DNA from: Acetobacteraceae bacterium
Lineage (GTDB): Bacteria > Pseudomonadota > Alphaproteobacteria > Acetobacterales > Acetobacteraceae
DNA: 37,356 nt
NCBI GenBank assembly: GCA_947474705.1
Contig: CANJJS010000050.1
Span: forward strand, 1 to 37,356
Direction: 5' to 3'
This document shows, piece after piece, positions 1-8,167 of the stretch. The stretch's first letter is position 1, and the number at the start of each line of letters is the position of its first letter. The notes below the pieces were generated by a model. That model was not told the DNA's origin. It did not search any database and was given only the letters and a program-made list of their open reading frames with translations. The translations under genes and the position numbers were made by a program.

Positions 1-1539
1 CAGGCCGCCCCCAACCGCCCCGTCACCCTTGGCGCCGCCTGGGCGGCCCCGCCCGCCATGCACCAGCCGGCGGTTTTCGAAACCGCCTATGCCGCGATGT
101 GCATCCCCACCGGACGCGGCGACGGCACCATCGCCGACGATGTCTATGCCCTTGGCGTGTTATTGATCGCGCTGGCGCTGGGCCGCGATCCCCTCGCGGG
201 CCTGGACCCGCTGTCGATCGTCCATCGGAAGCTGGAACTCGGCGACTACGCCGCGCTGACCGCCGGCGAGCGTCTGCCGCCGCTGCTCGCCGATCTCGCC
301 CGCGGCATGCTGGCGGAAGACCCCGATCACCGCCCGCCCCCTTCGTTATTGCGAGACCCCGGAAGCGCGCGCGGACGGCGCGTGGCCGCCAGACCGCCCG
401 CGCACGCGTCGCGGCCCTTTCGCATGGGCGGGCTGACGGTGTGGAACAATCGCACCCTGGCCATGGCCGCCGCGTTCAGCCCGGCGGAAACCGTCGCCGC
501 CATCGAGACGGGCACCCTCACCTATTGGCTACGCCGGGGTCTCGGCGATTCCGCTTTGGCCGTGAAGCTGGACGATTTGTCGCGCGGACGGCCCGCGGAG
601 GCATCGGGCGACAAAGCCGCCTCCGCCGCGTTTCTGGCGATGCGCGCGGCGATGTCGGCGGACACTTTGATGCCGATCTGCTGGCGCGGCCTGATCCTGT
701 TTCCTGGCGGGTTCGCCTCCGCCCTGGCGGCGGCCTATGGCGCCGATCCGGACACCGCGAGCAAGCTCGACGACATCGTCCAACTGGAAATCGCCACCTT
801 GTGGGCGACGATGCGGGAGGATCGGGAATCCTCGGCGAGCCATATCGCCGACGGGCGGCGCTGGCGCGCGATCGCGCGGGCGAAAGGCCCGGCGAGCGGC
901 CTGCCGCGCCTCGCCTATACGCTCGATCCGCTGATGCCCTGCGCCAGCCCGTTGTTCGCCGGGAAGTGGATTTACCAGGCCGGGCAACTCGCGGCGGCGC
1001 TGGACGCGGCCGCGGTGTCGAAGGATGTCGAGTTGCTGGAGCCCGCGATCGCCGCGTTCATCGCCGCGCGCACGGAGCGGTGGCTGGACACGGAGGTCAA
1101 GGCGCTGGCGGGACCGTCGGACGCGGCCGGCTCGGCGATGAATGCCCTGCGTTTGTTCGCCGAACTGCAAAGCCGTTTCCACCCCGCCCCCCTCCCCCAG
1201 CTCGCCGCCTGGATTGCCGCGCGCGCCGAGCCGTTGGTGGAGCTTTGGAAGAACCGCGAGCGGCGGGCGGCGGTGGAGGAACAGTTAAAAGCCCAGGCGG
1301 GGGCGGGGTGGATTTCGGGGATGGCGCCGCTGTTGGATAATGCGCCCGGACTGGCCGCGGATCGGGACGGGCTGCGCGCCGCGGCGAACGATCTGGCGGT
1401 GCTGGACGCGGAGTTGCGGGGCCTCGCCACGGGGGGCGCGCACCGGGCCGACATCGCCGCGCGGCTGGGCCAGGAAATCGCGGCGGGGCTGGGTGTAAGC
1501 GCGGTGGCCGCGACGCTGTTGCTGGCGGCGCTGGGCTGA
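1..1539 (+). CDS. Ser/Thr protein kinase, C-terminal part (5' end outside window)
   Basis: The frame is open from base 1, so the start lies upstream; 512 codons are visible. Residues 1 to about 120 read as the C-lobe of a Hanks-type kinase: a subdomain IX-like DDVYALGVLL near residue 40 and a subdomain XI-like DPDHRP arginine near residue 110. The N-lobe, HRD and DFG motifs would lie outside the window. The remaining ~390 residues are Ala-rich and mostly helical, with no domain I recognise. The last 17 or so residues (GVSAVAATLLLAALG) form a hydrophobic segment that could be a C-terminal membrane anchor. A small membrane protein starts 4 nt after the stop and is probably co-transcribed. Kinase assignment is from motifs only; whether it is catalytically active cannot be judged here. 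Confidence 0.75.
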   Translation, partial: QAAPNRPVTLGAAWAAPPAMHQPAVFETAYAAMCIPTGRGDGTIADDVYALGVLLIALALGRDPLAGLDPLSIVHRKLELGDYAALTAGERLPPLLADLARGMLAEDPDHRPPPSLLRDPGSARGRRVAARPPAHASRPFRMGGLTVWNNRTLAMAAAFSPAETVAAIETGTLTYWLRRGLGDSALAVKLDDLSRGRPAEASGDKAASAAFLAMRAAMSADTLMPICWRGLILFPGGFASALAAAYGADPDTASKLDDIVQLEIATLWATMREDRESSASHIADGRRWRAIARAKGPASGLPRLAYTLDPLMPCASPLFAGKWIYQAGQLAAALDAAAVSKDVELLEPAIAAFIAARTERWLDTEVKALAGPSDAAGSAMNALRLFAELQSRFHPAPLPQLAAWIAARAEPLVELWKNRERRAAVEEQLKAQAGAGWISGMAPLLDNAPGLAADRDGLRAAANDLAVLDAELRGLATGGAHRADIAARLGQEIAAGLGVSAVAATLLLAALG

Positions 1540-1543
1540 GCCG

Positions 1544-2026
1544 ATGGCGAAGGCCCCGAAACCCCCGAAAGACAAGAAGCCCGCGTCCGGCGGCGGTAAA
1601 TCGGCGGTCTGGCTGTCGGGCCTCGCCTGCGGCGCGCTGGTGGCGATCGCGCCGGGGACGGCGGCGCTGGCGTTCGGCCTGCTGGCGCCGGGTCTGCTGG
1701 CGGCGAAATTCGATCGCGAGGCGGGCCGGCCGGTCGCGCGCGCGGTGCTGCTGTGCGGGCTGGCGGGTTGTGTGCATCCGACCATCGCGCTGTGGAACAT
1801 GGGGCAGTCGTTCGACACCGCGATGGCGATCCTTTCGGACCCCGCCACGCTCGGCCGCGCCTGGGCGGCGGCGGCGGCCGGCTGGCTCATGACCCAGGCC
1901 ATACCCCTGGGTGTGCGGGCGGCGCTGGAGGCCGGCGCGATCGCCCGGACCGCGCGGCTCCGCCTGCTGCGGGAACGTATCGCCGAGGCCTGGGGGCTGG
2001 ACGATCCGCCGGGCACGGCCGGGTAG
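1544..2026 (+). CDS. Small hypothetical membrane protein, kinase neighbour
   Basis: A 160-residue protein that I do not recognise. It has a Lys/Pro-rich start (MAKAPKPPKDKK) followed by about three hydrophobic stretches, at residues ~22-52, ~67-85 and ~106-128, so it is probably an inner-membrane protein with a basic cytoplasmic N terminus. It begins 4 nt after the kinase stop codon, which implies an operon and translational coupling. A substrate, anchor or partner of the kinase is the obvious guess, but that rests only on position. It converges on the solute-binding protein gene on the other strand with 6 nt between the stops. Confidence 0.6.
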   Translation: MAKAPKPPKDKKPASGGGKSAVWLSGLACGALVAIAPGTAALAFGLLAPGLLAAKFDREAGRPVARAVLLCGLAGCVHPTIALWNMGQSFDTAMAILSDPATLGRAWAAAAAGWLMTQAIPLGVRAALEAGAIARTARLRLLRERIAEAWGLDDPPGTAG

Positions 2027-2032
2027 CCGCGC

Positions 2033-3586
2033 CTACTTACAGGCCATGCTCACCTTCACGTCGTTGAACCGGTCCCCGCCGGCGGGCAGATACGGCGTCA
2101 TCCCGCTGATGCAGCCCGGACGATAGGTATACACGTTGGGACGCACCATCAGCGCGATGTGCGACACCTGCTCCGTCGTCAGCCGCGCCAGTTGCTTTAG
2201 GACGGCCATCCGGGCCGGGTCCGCCGGGTCGAGCCGCCGGGCCTTGTCGATCAGCGCGTCGATTTCCGGTACCGCGGCGTGGCTGCCGTTCACGGAACCG
2301 CCGGTACCCGCGATTTCCTGGAACGTCTGCAACGGATCGGCCCGCCCGCCCCAGCGGCCCAACATGACGTCGCCCTTCTTCGGCGGAATGCGGAACTGCT
2401 GGTATTGCGAGATGTCGATCACCTCCATCTTGATGCGAATACCGGACTCCGCGACCATCGCCTGCGCGGCTTCCGCGACCAGCCGGTATTCGCTGGCGTT
2501 AAGGACCATCCAGGTGACATCGACGCCGTTCGGATACCCCGCCTCCGCCAGCAGCCGCTTCGCCTTGGCCGGATCGTAAGGGTAAAGATCGTCGAGGGCT
2601 TTGTCGTACAGCGGCGACAGCGGCCCGAAGATCTGCACGGTCGGCAATGACACGCCTCCGCCCAGCGCCTCCGCCAGCGCGCCGCGGTCGAGCGCGTGCA
2701 TGAAGGCCTGGCGCATTTTCAGCTTGCCGATATTGTCGCGTTCCTGGTTCAGATACAGGTCCTGGATCACGTTCTTCTGGTTGACCTGCACGGTCAGCCC
2801 CGCGGCTTTGGTTTCCGGGATTTGCCGGGAATCCAGCAGCGCCATCGTCGCCTGTCCCGAACGCACCGCGTTCAGCCGCGCGCGGGCGTCGGGCACGAAA
2901 TGATGTTCCGCCTGGCGCGGCCGGCCCTCGATCCCGCCCCAATAGGCGTCGAACCGGTCGAACAAGGTCCGGACGCTGGCCTCGAAGCTCCGGACGCGAT
3001 AGGGGCCCGCGCCGACCGGCTTCAGGGTGCCGCCGAAGGCATCGTTGGCGAAGGTCTCGGGGCTGATCATCATCCCCGGCTGACCCGCCAGCAGATAGGG
3101 CATTTGCCCGTTCGGCGCCTTCAGCTTCAGGCGCACGACCGCGTCGCCCTCGGTCTCGATCCCCGCGATCTGGTTCATGGTTTCCTGTGTCGCCGCCCCG
3201 GCGCGTTTGCCCAGGGCGATGGAGCGTTCGAGATTTCGTTTGACGGCGGCGGCGTCGAGTTTGGTGCCGTCGTGAAACGTCAGACCGGGGCGCAGGGTCA
3301 TCGCGAACTCGGTCAGATCGGCGTTGTATTTCCAGGACAGGGCCAGGCCGGGGATCGGTTCGCCGGTATCCGTCAGTTTCACCAGCGAGTCGAAGATCGC
3401 CATCAGCATGGGCTGCGCGACGGAACTGTTGCTTTGCGGTTCCACCGGGTCGAGCGTCGCGTTGGCGGCGGCGTCGAAATAGACCAGCGTGGCGTTGGGG
3501 TTGGCGACGAAAGGCGCGGGGTCGGCGGCGAACGCGGGGGCCGCGGCCGCCAGAAGCGCGGCCGCGATGGGTCCAAAACGTGTCAT
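2033..3586 (-). CDS. ABC transporter solute-binding protein, family 5 (SBP_bac_5)
   Basis: A periplasmic binding protein of the dipeptide/oligopeptide/nickel family, 517 residues, normal length. The chosen ATG is preceded by GGGAG 9 nt upstream and begins a clear Sec signal (MTRFGPIAAALLAAAAPAFA, cut before ADP). The frame stays open 35 codons further upstream, but that part is the translation of a 13-bp tandem repeat and is not coding. Family landmarks include LRPGLTFHDGTKLDAAAVKRNLE, GAGPYRV, RQAFMHALDR and the C-terminal YRPGCISGM. No permease or ATPase of the matching Dpp/Opp type lies next to it, so the transporter partners must be elsewhere. The ligand cannot be told from sequence. Confidence 0.88.
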   Translation of the reverse strand: MTRFGPIAAALLAAAAPAFAADPAPFVANPNATLVYFDAAANATLDPVEPQSNSSVAQPMLMAIFDSLVKLTDTGEPIPGLALSWKYNADLTEFAMTLRPGLTFHDGTKLDAAAVKRNLERSIALGKRAGAATQETMNQIAGIETEGDAVVRLKLKAPNGQMPYLLAGQPGMMISPETFANDAFGGTLKPVGAGPYRVRSFEASVRTLFDRFDAYWGGIEGRPRQAEHHFVPDARARLNAVRSGQATMALLDSRQIPETKAAGLTVQVNQKNVIQDLYLNQERDNIGKLKMRQAFMHALDRGALAEALGGGVSLPTVQIFGPLSPLYDKALDDLYPYDPAKAKRLLAEAGYPNGVDVTWMVLNASEYRLVAEAAQAMVAESGIRIKMEVIDISQYQQFRIPPKKGDVMLGRWGGRADPLQTFQEIAGTGGSVNGSHAAVPEIDALIDKARRLDPADPARMAVLKQLARLTTEQVSHIALMVRPNVYTYRPGCISGMTPYLPAGGDRFNDVKVSMACK

Positions 3587-3600
3587 TCGAATCAATCTCC

Positions 3601-3634
3601 CTGTGCGCCCATCATTCCGCGCGAACCGCGGGCT
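3601..3634. repeat. Fragment resembling an interspersed extragenic repeat
   Basis: Read on the minus strand in one frame, this stretch gives SPRFARNDG, a string I recall from spurious ORF translations of dispersed extragenic repeats in alphaproteobacterial genomes. Only one end appears to be present, abutting the 13-bp tandem repeat. Assignment is from memory of that string and needs a genome-wide repeat search. Confidence 0.4.
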
Positions 3635-3690
3635 GGCAACTCCCTTTGGCAACTCCCTTTGGCAACTCCCTTTGGCAACGCCCTTTGGCA
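3635..3690. repeat. 13-bp tandem repeat, 4.3 copies
   Basis: Three identical units GGCAACTCCCTTT followed by one unit with a T-to-G change (GGCAACGCCCTTT) and a partial GGCA. The array lies between the divergent solute-binding protein gene and the Asn/Gly-repeat gene, within 50 to 105 bp of the start of the former. There are no spacers, so it is a simple satellite and not a CRISPR. Confidence 0.9.
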
Positions 3691-3834
3691 TGAGGACGCC
3701 GAACGGGAGCGCCCGAGCGACAGACGCGACACGATTGGGGGACTCGCGCGACAGCGGCGCGACACATGTTCGGCATTGTGTCTTCGCCGCCGGAACACAC
3801 CCGGCTTTAATGCGATCGAGAAAGGATCCATCCC

Positions 3835-4125
3835 ATGTTCAAGAACATCGCCCTCGCCGCCTGCGCCGCTGTCCTGTTGCTCGGCGCCGCGCCGGGCCAT
3901 GCCGCACCGGGTGCCAATGGTGGAGGCTCCAATGGGTTCAATTCCAATGGCGGTGCCGGCAACGGCCTCTCCGCCAATGGCGGCTATGGAAACGGCGGAA
4001 ACACCAACGGCGTTCACATCAACGGTGGCGGCGAAAACGGCATTCACGCGAACGGCGGAGGTTCCAACGGCAGCGGCGAAAACGGCACCAGCCTTCGCGG
4101 CGCGAAGACGGGCAGCGTCCGTTAG
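3835..4125 (+). CDS. Secreted Asn/Gly-repeat protein
   Basis: A 96-residue protein with a strong Sec signal (about residues 1-23, ending GHAAPG) and a mature part of low complexity made of NG-centred units: ANGGG, SNGF, NSNGG, AGNG, SANGG, YGNGG, NTNG, HINGGG, ENG, HANGGG and so on. Asn-Gly pairs recur every 4 to 8 residues. An AAAGGA ribosome site lies 9 nt before the ATG. The tail is basic (LRGAKTGSVR). No family is recognised; a secreted structural, matrix or metal/ice/polysaccharide-binding role is possible, but nothing in the sequence decides. It stands alone, divergent from the SBP gene and convergent with DUF1150. Confidence 0.7.
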   Translation: MFKNIALAACAAVLLLGAAPGHAAPGANGGGSNGFNSNGGAGNGLSANGGYGNGGNTNGVHINGGGENGIHANGGGSNGSGENGTSLRGAKTGSVR

Positions 4126-4197
4126 GATCCGCCGGTGCGTCTGGACATCATGGGCGTCGAACTGCCGCCGGCCGCGCGCTGATTTATTCGCGGCCGC

Positions 4198-4221
4198 CGC
4201 GCCGGTCCCGCGACCGGCGCG
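4198..4221. terminator. GC-rich hairpin between convergent genes
   Basis: A 10-bp perfect stem (CGCGCCGGTC with GACCGGCGCG) around a 4-nt loop CCGC sits between the ends of the Asn/Gly-repeat gene and the DUF1150 gene. It has no T-run, so it is at best a weak or factor-assisted terminator; the position between convergent stops is the main support. Confidence 0.4.
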
Positions 4222-4230
4222 CGCCCGCGT

Positions 4231-4494
4231 TCAGTGCACCGACAGCGGAAACATCTCGTGCTGGACGATCGCCGCCAGGGCGGTATCGCGGTCCTCCGCC
4301 AGCGCCATCGGCGTCCCATCGGCGCCATGGATCGCGAAGCCCGGCATCCCGTTCACGGTCACGGGTTTGACATAGGCGATGTGGGACACCCCCACGCCGC
4401 GCAATTGCTCCGCCGTCATGTGGCGGATGTCGAAGGACCCCATGGGCGCGTCGGCCGGCGCCTGGACGTCTTCGTTTTCGGTGTTTCCGTTCAT
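4231..4494 (-). CDS. DUF1150 family protein
   Basis: An 87-residue cytoplasmic protein. The core FDIRHMTAEQLRGVGVSHIAYVKPV and the terminal HGADGTPMALAEDRDTALAAIVQHEMFPLSVH match the DUF1150 family as I know it: small alphaproteobacterial proteins usually encoded right after an Hsp20 gene, as here (67 nt gap, same strand). The start is set by AGGAG 8 nt before an ATG; reading further upstream would run into low-quality Arg-rich sequence. Function is unknown. Co-transcription with hsp20 suggests heat-induced expression. Confidence 0.85.
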   Translation of the reverse strand: MNGNTENEDVQAPADAPMGSFDIRHMTAEQLRGVGVSHIAYVKPVTVNGMPGFAIHGADGTPMALAEDRDTALAAIVQHEMFPLSVH

Positions 4495-4561
4495 CGATGT
4501 CGCTCCTGACGGGTCGCGGCCCAATATGGCGCCGCGGCGATGGCGATGCTGGGGGAGCGCT

Positions 4562-5038
4562 TCACTCCGGTTCGGTATCGACCACCTTGGCGCGCACCAC
4601 GTCCCGGGTTTTCGGGCCGCCGTTCGACGCCGGACGCGTGATCGGGATGGTCTTGACCTTGGGTTCCGGCATGGGCCGCGCCAGATCGATATGCAGCAAC
4701 CCATTGTCGAGCCAGGCGCCTTTCACTTCGATCCCCTCGGCGAGCACGAAGGCCCGCTGGAACTGCCGCGCGGCGATGCCGCGATGCAAAAAGATCCGTC
4801 CCTGGCTGTCGTCGGTCTGACGGCCCCTGATCACCAGTTGGTTGTCCTCTTGCGTGAGCTGAAGGTCGTCCATGGTGAACCCCGCCACCGCGAGCGTGAT
4901 CCGCAGCCCAACCGGGCTGACCTGCTCGATGTTATAGGGTGGATAGCCGTCCGAAGACGTTTTGGCGGCCCGCTCGAGCATTTGCTCGAGATGGTCGAAG
5001 CCGAGAAACAATGGCGAGGCGAACATTCTGGCGGTCAA
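4562..5038 (-). CDS. Small heat shock protein, Hsp20/IbpA family
   Basis: A holdase chaperone that binds unfolding proteins in the cytoplasm. At 158 residues it has the usual length. It starts with the LGFDHLEQMLERA segment and YPPYNIEQ of the IbpA group, followed by the alpha-crystallin domain (about residues 35-130) with ITLAVAGFTMDDL, GRIFLHRGIAARQFQRAFVL and GLLHIDLARPMPE; the usual IxI motif is represented near the C terminus by IPI. The start is probably TTG, because AAGGAGG lies 5 nt upstream of it; an ATG four codons later would be 17 nt away. A sigma-32-like promoter lies about 60-90 nt upstream. DUF1150 follows in the same direction. Confidence 0.92.
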   Translation of the reverse strand: MTARMFASPLFLGFDHLEQMLERAAKTSSDGYPPYNIEQVSPVGLRITLAVAGFTMDDLQLTQEDNQLVIRGRQTDDSQGRIFLHRGIAARQFQRAFVLAEGIEVKGAWLDNGLLHIDLARPMPEPKVKTIPITRPASNGGPKTRDVVRAKVVDTEPE

Positions 5039-5099
5039 GGCCCCCTCCTTGGAGCGAAGCGATCGCCGCGACCCGCATCGGGCGTCACGGCTGAGACAA

Positions 5100-5129
5100 A
5101 GGATGGGCGGAGCGGCGTCCGGTTACAAG
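5100..5129 (-). promoter_or_regulatory. Candidate heat-shock (RpoH/sigma-32) promoter for hsp20
   Basis: On the minus strand a CTTGTAA box and a CCCATCCT box are separated by 15 nt, close to the sigma-32 consensus CTTGAAA / CCCCATNT with 11-16 nt spacing. It would start transcription near 5093, giving a leader of about 55 nt. Matches are by eye. Confidence 0.5.
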
Positions 5130-5277
5130 AGGGGATGGCCACATTCCCAGGCGGTCCGGACGGCCCGCGACGCGGCGGCATCGCCGCGGGTTTGTTCCCA
5201 CTTCGGTCGCGCGCCGATGGCCGCGCGCGCCGGGCCGTGGCATTCTGCGTTCCCCCGCCTCCCGACTGGATCGCCCC

Positions 5278-6873
5278 ATGCACCGACGCCAATTGCTCGC
5301 CACCGCCCTGGGCACCCCCCTGGCCACCCCGCCGCTGACAGCCGCCCTCGCCCGCCCGGCGATCGCCCAGACCGCGGCGCGAACGCTGAAATTCGTCCCC
5401 TCGGCGGACCTCGCCTCGATCGATCCGCTGTGGAGTCTCGCGGTCATCTCCGGCACCCATGGCTACATGGTCTGGGACACGCTGTTCGGGATCGGCCTCG
5501 ATTCCCGCCCGCATCCGCAGATGGTCCAGAACGCGGAGGTCTCGGCGGACGGCCGCGTCTGGACCATGACCCTGCGCGACAACCTGATCTTTCACGACAA
5601 CGAACCGGTGCGCGCTGCCGATTGCCTCGCCTCGATCCGCCGCTGGTCCGAGAAAGACCCGTACGGCCAGACCATCGCCGCGCGGACGGCCGAGATGAAG
5701 GTGCTGGACGACAAGCGCTTTCAGATCGCCCTCACCCGCCCGCTGCGCCAGTTCCTTTACGCGATGGGCTCGCGCAACCTGTTCGTGATGCCCGAACGGA
5801 TCGCGCGCACCCCCTCGACGCAACAGATCAAAGAGGTCGTCGGCAGCGGCCCGTTCCGCTTCCTGCGCGACGAATGGGTGTCCGGCGCGCACGCCCATTA
5901 CGCGCGCTTCGAGAAATACGTCCCCCGTTCCGAACCGGCCGATCTCTGGTCCGGCGGCAAGATCGCCCATTTCGACCGCGTCGAGTGGATCGTGCAACCC
6001 GACCAGGCCACCGCCGCCGCCGCGCTGCGACAGGGCCAGGTCGACTGGGTCGAACAATCGCCGATCGACCTGATCCCCATGCTGCGCAAGGCCGCGGGCG
6101 TGAAGGTCGAGGCACTGAACCCCTTCGGAACCCTCGCGATCCTGCGCTTCAACCATCTGCACCCGCCCTTCGACAATCCGAAACTGCGGCGGGCCTTGCT
6201 GTCCGCGATCGATCAACAGGCCTACATGTCCGCGGTCGTCGGCGAGCAAACGGACCTCGCCAAACACAATGTCGGATTTTTCACCGCCGGCGGCCCCATG
6301 GAAAACAACGCGGGAATGGCGGCGCTGACCTCGCCCAGAGACCTCGCGCTGACACGCCGTCTGATCGCCGAGTCCGGTTACAAGGGCGAGCGGATCGTCA
6401 TGGTCGCGCCCTCCGACCTGCCGGCGATGATGACCATGGGCCAGGTGACACAGGACCTGATGACCCGGCTGGGCTTGAACGTCGATTTTCAGGTGATGGA
6501 CTGGGGGACCATGATCTCCCGCATGGCCAAACGCGACCCCGTCTCCGCCGGCGGCTGGTCCTGCTACTGCGTCACCTGGGCCGGCCTGACCGCCGCCACG
6601 CCCGGCAGTTCCTACCCGCTGCGCGCCAACGGCCTCGGCGCGGGCACGGGCTGGCCGACGGACGAGACGCTGGAGGCGCTGCGAACGAAATGGCTGGATG
6701 CCGGGGACGCGGAAACCGAGAAGGCGGTGGCGCGGGAGATCCAAACGCGGGCGTTCGAAACACTGCCCTATATCCCATTGGGCCAGCTTTACCCGGCGTC
6801 CGCATACCGGGACCGGCTGACGGGGTTTGTCAGGTCGCCGTTGCCGTTGTTCTGGAATGTGCGGGCCGTGTGA
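5278..6873 (+). CDS. ABC transporter solute-binding protein, family 5 (SBP_bac_5)
   Basis: A 531-residue periplasmic binding protein. The N terminus MHRRQLLATALG has a Tat-like RRxLL pattern, with processing likely after PAIAQ. Family landmarks are LRDNLIFHDNEPVRAADCLASIRRW, GSGPFRFLRDEWVSG, LRRALLSAIDQQAYM and the C-terminal YRDRLTGF. The group containing IDPLWSLAVISGTHGYMVWDTLFG is common near catabolic genes of alphaproteobacteria. It opens an operon: creatininase starts 56 nt later and the molybdenum hydroxylase subunits follow with 4-nt overlaps. This suggests that it delivers the operon's substrate. No permease or ATPase genes are in the operon. Confidence 0.88.
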   Translation: MHRRQLLATALGTPLATPPLTAALARPAIAQTAARTLKFVPSADLASIDPLWSLAVISGTHGYMVWDTLFGIGLDSRPHPQMVQNAEVSADGRVWTMTLRDNLIFHDNEPVRAADCLASIRRWSEKDPYGQTIAARTAEMKVLDDKRFQIALTRPLRQFLYAMGSRNLFVMPERIARTPSTQQIKEVVGSGPFRFLRDEWVSGAHAHYARFEKYVPRSEPADLWSGGKIAHFDRVEWIVQPDQATAAAALRQGQVDWVEQSPIDLIPMLRKAAGVKVEALNPFGTLAILRFNHLHPPFDNPKLRRALLSAIDQQAYMSAVVGEQTDLAKHNVGFFTAGGPMENNAGMAALTSPRDLALTRRLIAESGYKGERIVMVAPSDLPAMMTMGQVTQDLMTRLGLNVDFQVMDWGTMISRMAKRDPVSAGGWSCYCVTWAGLTAATPGSSYPLRANGLGAGTGWPTDETLEALRTKWLDAGDAETEKAVAREIQTRAFETLPYIPLGQLYPASAYRDRLTGFVRSPLPLFWNVRAV

Positions 6874-6929
6874 ACTTCCCCTTGGCCGAATTTCATGGCG
6901 GAATGCGCGCGACAGGGGAATTTGGAAAT

Positions 6930-7706
6930 ATGACCGAAACCGAATGGCGCAAACTCCGCGCCGACGAACTCCGGGAACGCGCGGCCCAGAACGCGATTGT
7001 CATCCTTCCCGTCGGCTCGCTCGAACAACACGGCCCCCACCTCCCCGTCGAGGTCGATACGCTCCTGGGAGAGACCATCGCCGCCCGTGCCGCCGCGAAG
7101 ATCGCGGCCAAGGGCCAGCCGGTCGTCGTGCTGCCGATGCTGTGGACCGGCCTGTCGGAACATCACATGAGTTTCGGCGGCACCATCACGCTGGAATTTT
7201 CGACATTCGCCGCGGTCGTCGGCGACATCGTCCGCTCCGCCGTCCGCCACGGCTTCAAGAAAATTGTTTTGCTGAATGCCCATGGCGGCAACGAAAACGC
7301 GCTGCGGACCATTACCGACGATCTGACTCCGAAACTGGGCGTCCCCATCGTCCAGTTCACCTACTGGTACGCCGCCGCCGTGCCCATCGCCAAAATTCTC
7401 GAAAAACAAGGCGGCCTCACCCATGCCTGCGAGGCCGAGACCTCCATGACCATGGCCGCCCGCCCGGACAAGGTCGCCGTGGACCGCATCCCCCTGGCGC
7501 AATCGAACGATACCGGCGACGTCCCCTCCGGCGTCTACCGCTGGCGGTCCGTCGCCGCCCGCACCGCTTCCGGCGCGCTTGGCCACCCCGAGGCCGCCAG
7601 CGCCGAGAAAGGCGAACGTCTGTACGAGGCCATTTCCACCGCCGTCGCGGATAAGCTATGCGACAAGGACCTGTGGGAACTGCCCTGGAAACCGGAGACA
7701 GCATGA
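6930..7706 (+). CDS. Creatininase-family amidohydrolase
   Basis: A 258-residue metal-dependent hydrolase of the creatininase family, which opens cyclic amides or cleaves C-N bonds. The metal-binding signature LPVGSLEQHGPHLPVEVDT supplies E32, H34 and D43, NAHGGNEN supplies H118, and HACEAETSM supplies E168/E170; all five ligand positions of the family look intact. The ATG at 6930 follows GGGGAA by 9 nt; an in-frame ATG nine codons upstream (6903) is possible. Its stop overlaps the next start by 4 nt (ATGA), so it is co-translated with the molybdenum hydroxylase. In that setting hydrolysis of the lactam made by ring hydroxylation is more likely than creatinine turnover (inference). Confidence 0.88.
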   Translation: MTETEWRKLRADELRERAAQNAIVILPVGSLEQHGPHLPVEVDTLLGETIAARAAAKIAAKGQPVVVLPMLWTGLSEHHMSFGGTITLEFSTFAAVVGDIVRSAVRHGFKKIVLLNAHGGNENALRTITDDLTPKLGVPIVQFTYWYAAAVPIAKILEKQGGLTHACEAETSMTMAARPDKVAVDRIPLAQSNDTGDVPSGVYRWRSVAARTASGALGHPEAASAEKGERLYEAISTAVADKLCDKDLWELPWKPETA

Positions 7707-8167
7707 GCATCGAACTGACGGTCAACGGCCAAACGGTCAGCGTCCAGGCCGCGGGCGACACGCCCCTGCTGGACGTGCTGCGCAACCACCTGGAACTGAA
7801 GGGCTCGCGCTACGGTTGCGGCCTGGAGCAGTGCGGCAGTTGCATGGTCGTCATTGACGGAAAAGCCGAATATTCCTGCGCGAAAGATGTTTCCACGGTG
7901 GCCGGCAGGCGCGTCGAAACGGTTGAGTCGTTGCTGGATCATCCGCTGCACCAGGCCTTCCTCGACGAGCAGGCGGGCCAGTGCGCCTACTGCGTGTCCG
8001 GCATCATGATGACCGCGAAAGCTTTGCTGGACGCGAACAAGTCCCCGACGCGAGACCAGATCGTCGCCGCCTTGGATTCGCACCTCTGCCGCTGCGGCGC
8101 CCATCCGCGAATCATCCGCGCCATCGAACGCGCCGCGAACGTCCTGCGTGAAGGAGCCCGGTCATGA
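7703..8167 (+). CDS. [2Fe-2S] subunit of molybdenum hydroxylase (IorA/NicA type)
   Basis: A 154-residue electron-transfer subunit of the xanthine oxidase family. The N-terminal plant-type ferredoxin cluster uses C39, C44, C47 and C59 (YGCGLEQCGSC...YSC). The C-terminal cluster uses C94, C97, C129 and C131 (CAYC...CRC). All eight cysteines are present and the length is normal for two-subunit enzymes of the isoquinoline 1-oxidoreductase/nicotinate dehydrogenase type. The ATG is preceded by GGAGA and overlaps the creatininase stop. It passes electrons from the molybdenum site of the next gene to an acceptor not identified here; no cytochrome or FAD subunit is nearby. Confidence 0.93.
   Translation: MSIELTVNGQTVSVQAAGDTPLLDVLRNHLELKGSRYGCGLEQCGSCMVVIDGKAEYSCAKDVSTVAGRRVETVESLLDHPLHQAFLDEQAGQCAYCVSGIMMTAKALLDANKSPTRDQIVAALDSHLCRCGAHPRIIRAIERAANVLREGARS

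Noticed and set aside
3635-3690. CRISPR array
   Set aside because: The 13-bp units are contiguous with no spacers and there are no cas genes.
4962-6929. A long plus-strand frame that would extend the creatininase gene to 914 residues
   Set aside because: It runs across the hsp20 start and the entire SBP gene in another frame, is Arg/Pro-rich and has no domain; only codons from 6930 on match the creatininase family.
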